A stretch of DNA of 64,000 nt from contig JBDKTA010000004.1 in NCBI GenBank assembly GCA_039680605.1, positions 1 to 64,000 of the forward strand, given 5' to 3'. Below the pieces are notes generated by a model. The model did not search any database, was not told where the DNA came from, and was given only the letters and a program-made list of their open reading frames with translations. Position numbers and translations under genes: made by a program. How positions within the stretch are numbered: position 1 is the first letter of the stretch; the number at the start of each line of letters is the position of its first letter. The stretch comes from Planctomycetaceae bacterium (GTDB taxonomy: Bacteria > Planctomycetota > Phycisphaerae > SM23-33). Positions 25,128 to 32,033 of this stretch are shown here, in pieces.

Positions 25128-25964
25128 TTAGTCCTCGAACTTCAATATCCCAAACTGCCGCGGGATGTGGAACGCCGGGGCCTTCCAGACGATCGGCGAC
25201 CAGGTCAGCCAGTGCGGGCGGCTGGTCTCGTCGGCGCACTTGTAGAAGTTGGCCCGCCAGGTGACGCCCTTGGCCGGGCGCAGAAATTTCCCGTTGCTGT
25301 GTTTAGCCATCGTCTCGATGGGCAGGCGATACTCCAGCGTCCAGACGGTGGGGCCGACCATTTCCTTTTCGATGGGGCCTTTGAGCGACGAGGCGATCTC
25401 CACCGTCGCCAAGTCGTCGGCCGCCAGCATCACTGCAGGTTTGCCGGCTGGGTGCGCGGAGAGCCACATCACGCCGGTGGCGCTCATCTCCAGGTTGTAA
25501 TAGCCGTACTGCTGCCAGTCCTCGCCGGGGGTGAAGAAGAACTCGGCGCAGCTATCGAGGCAGACGGGCTCCTGATGCTTGGCGCGCTTGGCCAGCACGT
25601 AGTGGTCTTCGACGAGCCAGATGATGTAGAGGTTCTTGTCGTCCCAGAGCATCTTGGCCTGCACGCGCGGGGCGAAGGCGGGCTTGTCGCCCATGTAGTA
25701 TTCCAGCGTGACGGCTGGGACGTCTTTCCAGACGTCCTTGTTCCAGTCGGCGTCGATCTTGACCGGTCCCTTGGGCCGGTGGATCACGTGCGTCAGCAGT
25801 TTTCGCACTGCGGGCTTGGGGTCGATGCCGATCGCGGGTTTGGAGGCGGCGGGTTGGGTTTGGGGCATGGATTTTTCCTTTGCGGTATCGCTGGCGGTCA
25901 GCACGCACGCCCAGGCGCCCAGCGTCACGGCGGCGGCGATACAGATAAGCATGGTACGTTTCAT
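25128..25964 (-). CDS. secreted CBM9-like carbohydrate-binding domain protein
   Basis: The 278-residue protein has a signal peptide (MKRTMLICIAAAVTLGAWACVLTA, broken by a possible lipobox-like LGAWAC) and a spacer rich in Pro/Ala. A single domain follows that matches family 9-type carbohydrate-binding modules: VKIDADWNKDVWKDVPAV, AKMLWDDKNLYIIWLVED, DSCAEFFFTPG and a late WRANFYKC. It most likely binds sugars or heme-like ligands outside the cell; no catalytic domain is attached. AAGGAG lies a few bases before the ATG. REP units flank it on both sides. Confidence 0.8.
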   Translation of the reverse strand: MKRTMLICIAAAVTLGAWACVLTASDTAKEKSMPQTQPAASKPAIGIDPKPAVRKLLTHVIHRPKGPVKIDADWNKDVWKDVPAVTLEYYMGDKPAFAPRVQAKMLWDDKNLYIIWLVEDHYVLAKRAKHQEPVCLDSCAEFFFTPGEDWQQYGYYNLEMSATGVMWLSAHPAGKPAVMLAADDLATVEIASSLKGPIEKEMVGPTVWTLEYRLPIETMAKHSNGKFLRPAKGVTWRANFYKCADETSRPHWLTWSPIVWKAPAFHIPRQFGILKFED

Positions 25965-26034
25965 TGCTGCTCCTTCGTCTGGGGCGGATTATATCACGAC
26001 GGCGACGATGATACGCCTGTTCGATCAGGGAAAC

Positions 26035-26122
26035 AACCGCGTCGAGCAAGCTCGACCGCTAACATTGCCTCCGTTGATTTTTACTCAAATTTTCTCAGCG
26101 TCCTCAGCGACCTCAGCGGCTA
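26035..26122. repeat. REP unit followed by a solo CTCAGCG arm
   Basis: At 26035-26063 lies a CAAG-loop unit (GTCGAGCAAGCTCGACCGCTAAC). At about 26090-26122 a run of CCTCAGCG-like units matches one arm of the hairpin at 52771-52850, without a partner arm nearby. The rest of the 310-bp gap before topA holds its promoter. Confidence 0.7.
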
Positions 26123-26196
26123 ATTTCACATCCCCCGAACACCGAGGCCGGCGCCGCCGTAGGGAGGCTGTATATGATGATGGGAACAAGTGAGGC

Positions 26197-26227
26197 TTGA
26201 CAGTGCATCGGGGCGGGAGGGTATAAA
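26197..26227 (+). promoter_or_regulatory. probable topA promoter
   Basis: TTGACA at 26197-26202 and TATAAA at 26222-26227 form a sigma-70-type pair. The 19-bp spacing is slightly long. The expected start of transcription lies about 45 bases before the topA ATG. Confidence 0.55.
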
Positions 26228-26278
26228 GGTTCAGGTTCTCCGGCCGGCGTGCCGATGACAGCGGTGCTTCAGGTATTC

Positions 26279-28861
26279 ATGGCGACACAAAAAAAGACAA
26301 CTAAACGAACCCCACGCAAGGCCGCCCCGCGGTCCACCGGTGGCGGCAGCGCGGGCGTGGGCAAGAACCTGGTGGTCGTCGAGTCCCCCGCCAAGATCAA
26401 GTCCATCAGCAAATATCTGGGCCCGGGGTACGTGGTCAAGGCCTCGATGGGCCATGTCCGAGACCTGCCCAAGAAGAACATCGGCGTCGACGTCGACCAC
26501 GATTTCGCGCCCGCGTACGAACCGGTAGCCGGCAAGGAACGTGCCATCACCGAACTGCGCAAGTTCGTCAAGGCCGCCCCGACGGTTTACCTGGCGACGG
26601 ACTTAGACCGCGAGGGCGAGGCGATCGCCTGGCACCTGTCGGAACTGTTCCACCTGCCCCCCGAGCGGGTGCGCCGCGTGGTATTCAACGAGATCACCGC
26701 CTCGGCGATTCGTGCGGCCTTTGAGCACCCGCGCGAGGTCAACATCAACAAGGTCAACGCCCAGCAGGCCCGGCGCATCCTCGACCGCCTGGTGGGCTAC
26801 GAAGTCTCGCCGCTGCTGTGGAAGAAAGTTTCGCCCGGTCTTTCCGCCGGGCGCGTGCAGACGGTGGCCGTGCGGCTGATCGTCGAGCGCGAGCGCCAGA
26901 TCGAGGCCTTCACGCCCGAGGAGTACTGGCGCGTCGGGGCGATCTTCTGCCTCGACGGCGCCAAGGCCGCCGCCCTGACGCGCGACTGGCAGGCGTTCAT
27001 GGCCCAGCGCGATGAAAAGGGCAACGCCCCCACGCGCGACGCCCAGCAGGAGTTCCTGACCAAACGCGGCGGCTTCCGCGCCGAACTGGCGACCTGGAAG
27101 GGCAAGAAATTCTCGGCCGACAACGAGCAGCAGGCTCTGGAAGCGGCCCGGGCGATGGGCCTGGCGGTCAGAGACATCCTCCGCAGCACCGACCCGCAGG
27201 GCAAAGGCCCCGCGAGCAGCCGCGTGGAGGTTGTCGGCGCCCCCGACGCCAAGGGTCCGGTCTTCACCGTCGGCGAGATCCAGCAGCGACAGACGCGCTC
27301 GCGACCGCCGGGGCCCTTCACCACCGCCTCGCTGCAGCAGGCCGCCAGCGTGCAGCTTCGCTTCGGCGCCGCCCGCACCATGCGAATCGCCCAGGGCCTG
27401 TATGAGGGCGTCGAGGTCCCCGGCGAGGGCTCGGTCGGACTCATCACCTACATGCGCACCGACAGCACCAGTCTCTCTGCCGAGGCGCTGGACAACGTGC
27501 GAAAGTTCGTCGGCGAGAAGTTCGGCCCCAGGTATCTGCCCGACAAGCCCAACTTCTACGGCTCGACCAAGCGCACGCAGGAGGCCCACGAGGCCATCCG
27601 CCCCACCGACGCCAACCGCCGCCCCGAAGACCTGCAGGGCTGTCTCACGCCCGAGCAGTACCGCCTGTATCAACTCATCTGGCGGCGATTCGTCGCCTGC
27701 CAAATGTCGGCCGCGGAGTGGCTGGTGACCGAGGCGGCCATCTCGGCCGCCACGCCCGCCGGCGAGGCGGTCTTCAAAGCGATGGGGCGGCGGCTGGGCT
27801 TCGACGGATATCTGCGCGTGGCCGGCCTGCCCAAGAGCGGAGACCAGATCCTGCCCCCGCTGCAGACGGGCAACCGCGCCTGGCCGGTCGAGCTGCTGCC
27901 GACGCAGCACTTCACGCAGGGTCCGCCGCGGTACACCGAAGCCTCGCTGGTCAAGGCCCTCGAAGCCGACGGCATCGGCCGCCCCAGCACGTACGCGGCG
28001 ATCATCGGGACCATCCAGGACCGCCAGTACGTCGAGCTGCGCGACCGGAGCTTCTACCCGACGCACCTGGGCGTGGTCGTGACCGACAAGCTCGTGCAGG
28101 CCTTCACCGATATCTTCGACGTGCGATTCACCGCGGCGATGGAAGACCGCCTGGACAAAGTCGAAGAGGCCCAGGTCGACTGGGTGCGCGTCCTGCGCGA
28201 TTTCTACAAGCCCTTCCAGCGCGAGCTGAAGAAGGCCTTCGACGGCATGGTCCATGCCAAGGCCGAATCGCAGCCCAGCGACTACACCTGCGATCAGTGC
28301 GGCAAGGGCATGGTCTACCGCTTCAGCAAGACCGGGCGGTACCTGGCATGCACGGGCTACCCCGAGTGCAAAGCCACGCACCCCGTCGACGAGAACGGGC
28401 AGATCGCCCGGCCGAAGATGGTCGACGTGGCCTGCCCGCAGTGCGGCAAGGAGATGCAGTTCCGCAAGGGGCGGTTCGGTCCTTTCCTGAGCTGCTCGGG
28501 CTATCCCGACTGCAAGGGCATCGTGAACCTCGACCGCAAGGGGCTGGTCAAGCAGCCTTCGCCGCCGGCGCTGGTGGTTGAAGAGGTCAAATGCCCCAAG
28601 TGTTCGGCGCCGCTGAACCTTCGCCGCGGAAAACGCGGACCTTGGCTGGCGTGCTCGGCATTTCCCAAGTGCCGCGGGCGGTTCCCCTGGGCCGACCTCG
28701 ACCCCGCCCTGGCCAAGCGCCTCGAAGCCGCCTTGGTCGAGCACGAAAAAGCCCACCCGCAGAAGATCATCACCGATATGGCCGGCCAGCCCCTCTCACC
28801 CACGTTCAAGCCCCAGACCGCAGGCGCCGCGGAAGAACCCGCTACGGAAGTCCAAGAGTAG
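26279..28861 (+). CDS. topA: DNA topoisomerase I
   Basis: The 860-residue type IA topoisomerase relaxes negatively supercoiled DNA. The TOPRIM domain opens with LVVVESPAKIKSISKYLG and holds the DLDREGEAIAWHL acidic motif. The active-site Tyr is Tyr391 in GLITYMRTDS. Three C-terminal four-Cys zinc ribbons follow (CDQCGKGM, CPQCGKEM, CPKCSAPL, each with a later CxxxPxC pair). A basic Ala/Thr/Lys leader precedes TOPRIM. I choose the ATG at 26279; an in-frame GTG at 26249 would add 10 residues. The TAG stop lies inside the first unit of a REP array, so the extreme C-terminus has been shaped by the repeat. Confidence 0.95.
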   Translation: MATQKKTTKRTPRKAAPRSTGGGSAGVGKNLVVVESPAKIKSISKYLGPGYVVKASMGHVRDLPKKNIGVDVDHDFAPAYEPVAGKERAITELRKFVKAAPTVYLATDLDREGEAIAWHLSELFHLPPERVRRVVFNEITASAIRAAFEHPREVNINKVNAQQARRILDRLVGYEVSPLLWKKVSPGLSAGRVQTVAVRLIVERERQIEAFTPEEYWRVGAIFCLDGAKAAALTRDWQAFMAQRDEKGNAPTRDAQQEFLTKRGGFRAELATWKGKKFSADNEQQALEAARAMGLAVRDILRSTDPQGKGPASSRVEVVGAPDAKGPVFTVGEIQQRQTRSRPPGPFTTASLQQAASVQLRFGAARTMRIAQGLYEGVEVPGEGSVGLITYMRTDSTSLSAEALDNVRKFVGEKFGPRYLPDKPNFYGSTKRTQEAHEAIRPTDANRRPEDLQGCLTPEQYRLYQLIWRRFVACQMSAAEWLVTEAAISAATPAGEAVFKAMGRRLGFDGYLRVAGLPKSGDQILPPLQTGNRAWPVELLPTQHFTQGPPRYTEASLVKALEADGIGRPSTYAAIIGTIQDRQYVELRDRSFYPTHLGVVVTDKLVQAFTDIFDVRFTAAMEDRLDKVEEAQVDWVRVLRDFYKPFQRELKKAFDGMVHAKAESQPSDYTCDQCGKGMVYRFSKTGRYLACTGYPECKATHPVDENGQIARPKMVDVACPQCGKEMQFRKGRFGPFLSCSGYPDCKGIVNLDRKGLVKQPSPPALVVEEVKCPKCSAPLNLRRGKRGPWLACSAFPKCRGRFPWADLDPALAKRLEAALVEHEKAHPQKIITDMAGQPLSPTFKPQTAGAAEEPATEVQE

Positions 28862-29110
28862 CACGGGCGTCCCGCCCGTGAGTGGCATGGGCATCCCGCC
28901 CATGCTCTTGCTGTGTGGCACGGGCGTCCCGCCCATGCTCCCGCTGTGTGGCATGGGCGTCCCGCCCATGCTCTTGCCGTGTGGCATGGGCGTCTCGCCC
29001 ATGCTCCCCGACTTTACGGTCAGGGACACGCACAACGGAGTTGTGCGTGGCACCTGTCCCGCGCCCAGTTCCCCGATCTCCTGCATGGCCGAGACGGCCA
29101 TGCCACACAA
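28857..29110. repeat. REP array after topA plus two other palindromes
   Basis: After a CACGGGCGTCCCGCCCGTG unit that overlaps the topA stop, four units begin at 28882, 28915, 28948 and 28981, exactly 33 bp apart. These are followed by the CACGCACAAC palindrome (29019-29055, also found inside the dehydrogenase gene) and a CATGGCCGAGACGGCCATG unit near 29085-29103. No gene is supported in this 340-bp gap. Confidence 0.9.
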
Positions 29111-29205
29111 CATGGCCCCCTTGGCGGGGCGCAAGCGGCCGATACGCCTGTCCCATCCGCCAGTTCCCGCGCCTACCATGATTTGAGAGGGAAGGGGGCA
29201 GTTAC

Positions 29206-29715
29206 ATGAATACCAAGATGACCTTGGGCGCTGCGGTTATCACGGTCCTTTTCTGCGCAGGATGGGCACTTGCCCAGGCCGACCAGTCGCCCCGGCAGGA
29301 GTTGCCCGCGCCCGTCAGGGCGGCTATCGACAAGGCGTATCCCGGCAACGTCATCGTGGACGTCAAGAGGGAACTGCGTAACGGCGTTGAGGTCTACACG
29401 ATCATTTTCGCAACCCAAGAAGGGGAGAAGATAAAGGCCGTCGCCGGCGAGGACGGGACGATGCTGGCCGAGGCTCGGCGCATCTCGCCCGACGCCATGC
29501 CCGAGGCGGTCAAGCGTTGCATCCAGAAGGAGGTTCCTGCCGGCGCCGTTCTGGACGCGCTGAAGTACCGCACGACACATGAGGCCCTTAACGGGCGGAC
29601 CGTGAAACTCGACGCGCCGCGATTGCAGTACGAGGCGATGGTCCAGAGCGACCTGGGCGTCACCGTGCTGCTGATCGACGCCGACGGCACGCTCATTCGA
29701 AAAGACGGGGCTTGA
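29206..29715 (+). CDS. secreted PepSY-like protein (copy 1)
   Basis: The 169-residue product has a signal peptide (MNTKMTLGAAVITVLFCAGWALAQA, cleaved near residue 24). Two PepSY-like units follow: a helix such as LPAPVRAAIDKAYPG, then paired strands VDVKRELRNGVEVYTIIFA and ADGTLI. It is the most divergent of the three tandem copies and lacks their Lys-rich tail. GGAAGGGGG precedes the ATG. PepSY-like domains in periplasmic proteins are thought to be inhibitory or sensory; binding partners are not known here. No copy of the direct-repeat site found before the other copies is visible upstream. Confidence 0.75.
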   Translation: MNTKMTLGAAVITVLFCAGWALAQADQSPRQELPAPVRAAIDKAYPGNVIVDVKRELRNGVEVYTIIFATQEGEKIKAVAGEDGTMLAEARRISPDAMPEAVKRCIQKEVPAGAVLDALKYRTTHEALNGRTVKLDAPRLQYEAMVQSDLGVTVLLIDADGTLIRKDGA

Positions 29716-29731
29716 TAGCAAAATTCGCCGT

Positions 29732-29765
29732 TCTCATAATCCTCTCATGGGGAAGAGGCTATCGT
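29732..29765 (+). promoter_or_regulatory. direct-repeat operator and promoter, PepSY-like copy 2
   Basis: TCTCAT half-sites at 29732-29737 and 29743-29748 are 11 bp apart. A -10-like TATCGT lies at 29760-29765, 17 bp from the second half-site start. The same arrangement precedes PepSY-like copy 3 and the response regulator. Confidence 0.65.
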
Positions 29766-29807
29766 TCCTGCGCTGGAATGTTCGCCGACATAACCAGGAG
29801 CATGGAC

Positions 29808-30410
29808 ATGAACGGCATGGTGAAGATAGCGGCTGTATTCTGCGCGGTGGCGGTTTTGGCGTTGGGCGCAGGTGCGATGGCCGCCCCCAAAGGCAAGAAG
29901 GGCAAGTCGCCGCGCATCGAGTTGCCCGACGCCGTCAGGGCCTCGATGAACAACGTCATCCCCGGTAGCGCTATCACCCGTATCACTCTGCAAACCCGTG
30001 ACGGCGTTGAAGTCTATCACGCCCTGCTTACCAAGAGCCCCGCCGAATGCCGCGTAGCTGTCGCCGCCGACGGCACACTCATTGCCGTTGTGACCCCTGT
30101 CAAGGAAGCCGACCTGCCCCAGCCGGTCAAGGATACTCTGGCCGCCCAGGCCAAGGACGCGGTCTTGCTCGAGACCGCCAAGGCAGAAATCTCAGCCGAA
30201 ATCAAAGACGCAAAGGTGACCGTGCTCGACAAGCCAAAGACCCGGTACGAGGCAGAAGTCAGGCCTACAGCCGGCGCGGCGATCGCTCTTGAAATCGCTC
30301 CGGACGGCACGCTGATCAAAAAGGAACAGTCCAAGCAGACCCAGAAGCCCGCCAACGCCGCCAAGAAGAGCAAGGCCGCCCGGAAGCAGCCCGCCGCTGC
30401 CGGCGAATAA
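29808..30410 (+). CDS. secreted PepSY-like protein (copy 2)
   Basis: The 200-residue product has a signal peptide (MNGMVKIAAVFCAVAVLALG, then AGAMA) and two PepSY-like units: LPDAVRASMNNVIPG with RDGVEVYHALLTK and ADGTLI, then LPQPVKDTLAAQAK with ADGTLIKKE-like strands. It ends in a Lys/Ala-rich tail (NAAKKSKAARKQPAAAGE). I take the ATG at 29808 because AGGAG lies seven bases before it; longer frames are unlikely. It is a close paralogue of copy 3, with the same signal peptide and tail, and has its own direct-repeat operator. Confidence 0.8.
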   Translation: MNGMVKIAAVFCAVAVLALGAGAMAAPKGKKGKSPRIELPDAVRASMNNVIPGSAITRITLQTRDGVEVYHALLTKSPAECRVAVAADGTLIAVVTPVKEADLPQPVKDTLAAQAKDAVLLETAKAEISAEIKDAKVTVLDKPKTRYEAEVRPTAGAAIALEIAPDGTLIKKEQSKQTQKPANAAKKSKAARKQPAAAGE

Positions 30411-30445
30411 GGACTCAACCTGTGTGGCGACAGAAAAACCGTCTC

Positions 30446-30479
30446 TCTCACAGTTCTCTCACATGGCGAAATGTATGCT
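30446..30479 (+). promoter_or_regulatory. direct-repeat operator and promoter, PepSY-like copy 3
   Basis: TCTCAC half-sites at 30446-30451 and 30457-30462 are 11 bp apart, with a -10-like TATGCT at 30474-30479. This repeats the geometry of the sites at 29732 and 31318. About 100 bases of leader precede the ATG. Confidence 0.65.
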
Positions 30480-30579
30480 CCTTCTCATTCAGGCGTCTCA
30501 TGCGGTGCCCCGAGACGCCGATCCCGCTGCCGATGCAGGCGGCGGGCAATACGCGGGCGCCGGAAAAGGAATCGGAACT

Positions 30580-31188
30580 ATGAACAGCGTACTGAAGTTT
30601 GCGGCGGCCCTGTGTGCGGTGGTGGTGCTCGGACTCGGCGTCGACGCGATGGCCGCCCCCAAAGCCAAGGCGGGCAAGGCCAAGGTCGAAGTGCCCGAAG
30701 CCGTCAAGGCGACCATGGACAAGGCCGTCGAAGGCGGCAAAGTCGGCAAGGTCGAGAAAGAGACTGAAGACGGCGTGGACGTCTACGAAGCCGTCATCAC
30801 CAAGGACGGCGCCAAGTGCGAAGTCTCCGTCGCCGCCGACGGCACGCTGATCGAGATCGAAAGCGTCGTCAAGGAAGCCGACCTGCCCCAGGCCGTCAAG
30901 GACGCCGTCGCCAAGGAAATCAAGGACGGCAAGATCATCAAGGCCGAAAAGGAAGAAGTTCACGCCGAGATCAAAGAGGGCAAGGTCACCAAGCTCGATG
31001 CCCCCAAGACCGAGTATGAAGTGAAGGTTCGCGCCGCCGGCAAGGTCACTGAGATCGAGCTCTCTGCCGACGGAACCGTGATCAAGAAGGAAGAGATCAA
31101 GAAGGATGACAAGCCCGCCAAGGCTGGCAAAAAGGGCAAGGCCGGCAAGAAGACCGAAGAAGCCGCTCCCGCGGCCGCTGGAGAATAA
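30580..31188 (+). CDS. secreted PepSY-like protein (copy 3)
   Basis: The 202-residue product has a signal peptide ending near DAMA and two PepSY-like units (VPEAVKATMDKAVEG with EDGVDVYEAVITKDG; LPQAVKDAVAKEIKDG with KTEYEVKVRAAG), each ending in ADGTLI or ADGTVI. The tail is strongly basic (PAKAGKKGKAGKKTEEAAPAAAGE, broken at KK). Lys and Glu are far richer than in neighbouring genes. The ATG at 30580 follows AAGGAA. A strong hairpin terminator follows, separating it from the two-component genes. Confidence 0.8.
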   Translation: MNSVLKFAAALCAVVVLGLGVDAMAAPKAKAGKAKVEVPEAVKATMDKAVEGGKVGKVEKETEDGVDVYEAVITKDGAKCEVSVAADGTLIEIESVVKEADLPQAVKDAVAKEIKDGKIIKAEKEEVHAEIKEGKVTKLDAPKTEYEVKVRAAGKVTEIELSADGTVIKKEEIKKDDKPAKAGKKGKAGKKTEEAAPAAAGE

Positions 31189-31216
31189 CGCGCGCTCGTA
31201 GTGCTTGAACCATCAT

Positions 31217-31255
31217 CGCCGGCTGGGACAGAGCATGTCCCGGCCGGCGGTTTTT
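31217..31255 (+). terminator. rho-independent terminator after PepSY-like copy 3
   Basis: Arms at 31217-31230 and 31236-31249 pair over 14 bp (one G-U) around a five-base loop. They are followed at once by G and a run of five T, the classic intrinsic terminator form. Confidence 0.9.
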
Positions 31256-31317
31256 ACGCGCAGCCGCCTCGTGCTCCCTGCCCTGTGGCACGAGCGTCTC
31301 GCCCATGCCACTGGGAC

Positions 31318-31350
31318 TCTCATGCTACTCTCATGCGCGGCGGGTATAAT
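31318..31350 (+). promoter_or_regulatory. direct-repeat operator and near-leaderless promoter of the response regulator
   Basis: TCTCAT half-sites at 31318-31323 and 31329-31334 are 11 bp apart, and a perfect TATAAT stands at 31345-31350. The ATG at 31359 is only eight bases after the -10 box, so the mRNA should be leaderless or nearly so. The same site before two PepSY-like genes points to autoregulation by the encoded regulator. Confidence 0.75.
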
Positions 31351-31358
31351 CGCCGGAT

Positions 31359-32033
31359 ATGAAGTTGCTCCTGATCGAAGACTACGCCCCGCTGCAGAAA
31401 TCGCTGGCCCGGGGTCTGCGCGAAGCCGGCTATGCCCTGGACGTCTCCGGCGACGGTAAGGAAGGGCTCTGGCTAGCCACGAGCAACGACTACGACGTCA
31501 TCATCCTGGACCTGATGCTGCCGGGCCTGGACGGGCTGAGCCTGCTGACGCGCCTGCGGGCGGCGGGCAAGAAGACCCACGTGCTGATCCTGACGGCCAA
31601 GGACGGCCTGGGCGACAGAGTGCGCGGGCTGGACCTCGGGGCCGACGATTATCTCGTCAAACCCTTCGCCTTCGACGAGCTGCTGGCCCGCCTGCGGTCG
31701 CTGGTGCGCCGCGGGTACCAGGAGAAGAACCCGCGGCTGGAGATCGGACCGCTGGCGATCGACACCACCGCCCGCAGCGTTCGCTGCCGCGGGCAGGACG
31801 TGCCCCTGACCGCCCGCGAGTTCGCCCTGCTGGAATACCTGGCCATGCGGACCGGACAGGTCGTCTCTCGCAGCGAGATCTGGGAGCACCTCTACGAGTT
31901 CAACGACGACGCCACCAGCAACGTCGTCGACGTCTACGTCGGATATCTGCGCCGCAAACTCGACGATCCCGGCGGCGCCTCGCTCATCCGCACCGTCCGC
32001 GGGGCCGGCTATATCCTGGAAGATCCGGAATGA
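31359..32033 (+). CDS. OmpR-family response regulator
   Basis: The 224-residue regulator has a receiver domain (acidic pair ED near residue 8, phospho-acceptor Asp51 in ILDLMLPG, Lys in DDYLVKPFAF) and a C-terminal winged-helix DNA-binding domain (LTAREFALLEYLA, NVVDVYVGYLRRKLDD, TVRGAGYIL). Its sequence is nearest to the QseB/PmrA/CusR group. Its stop overlaps the kinase start in ATGA. OmpR-type regulators bind direct repeats about 11 bp apart, matching the sites found upstream of this gene and of two PepSY-like genes. Confidence 0.95.
   Translation: MKLLLIEDYAPLQKSLARGLREAGYALDVSGDGKEGLWLATSNDYDVIILDLMLPGLDGLSLLTRLRAAGKKTHVLILTAKDGLGDRVRGLDLGADDYLVKPFAFDELLARLRSLVRRGYQEKNPRLEIGPLAIDTTARSVRCRGQDVPLTAREFALLEYLAMRTGQVVSRSEIWEHLYEFNDDATSNVVDVYVGYLRRKLDDPGGASLIRTVRGAGYILEDPE

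Noticed and set aside
28882-29001. CRISPR-like array with 33-bp period after topA
   Set aside because: The 'spacers' are nearly the same (CTCTTGCTGT-like) and far too short. It is a REP array.
31284-31310. Extra regulatory palindrome before the response regulator
   Set aside because: It is a decayed REP unit (CACGAGCGTCTCGCCCATG-like). The regulatory candidate is the direct repeat at 31318.
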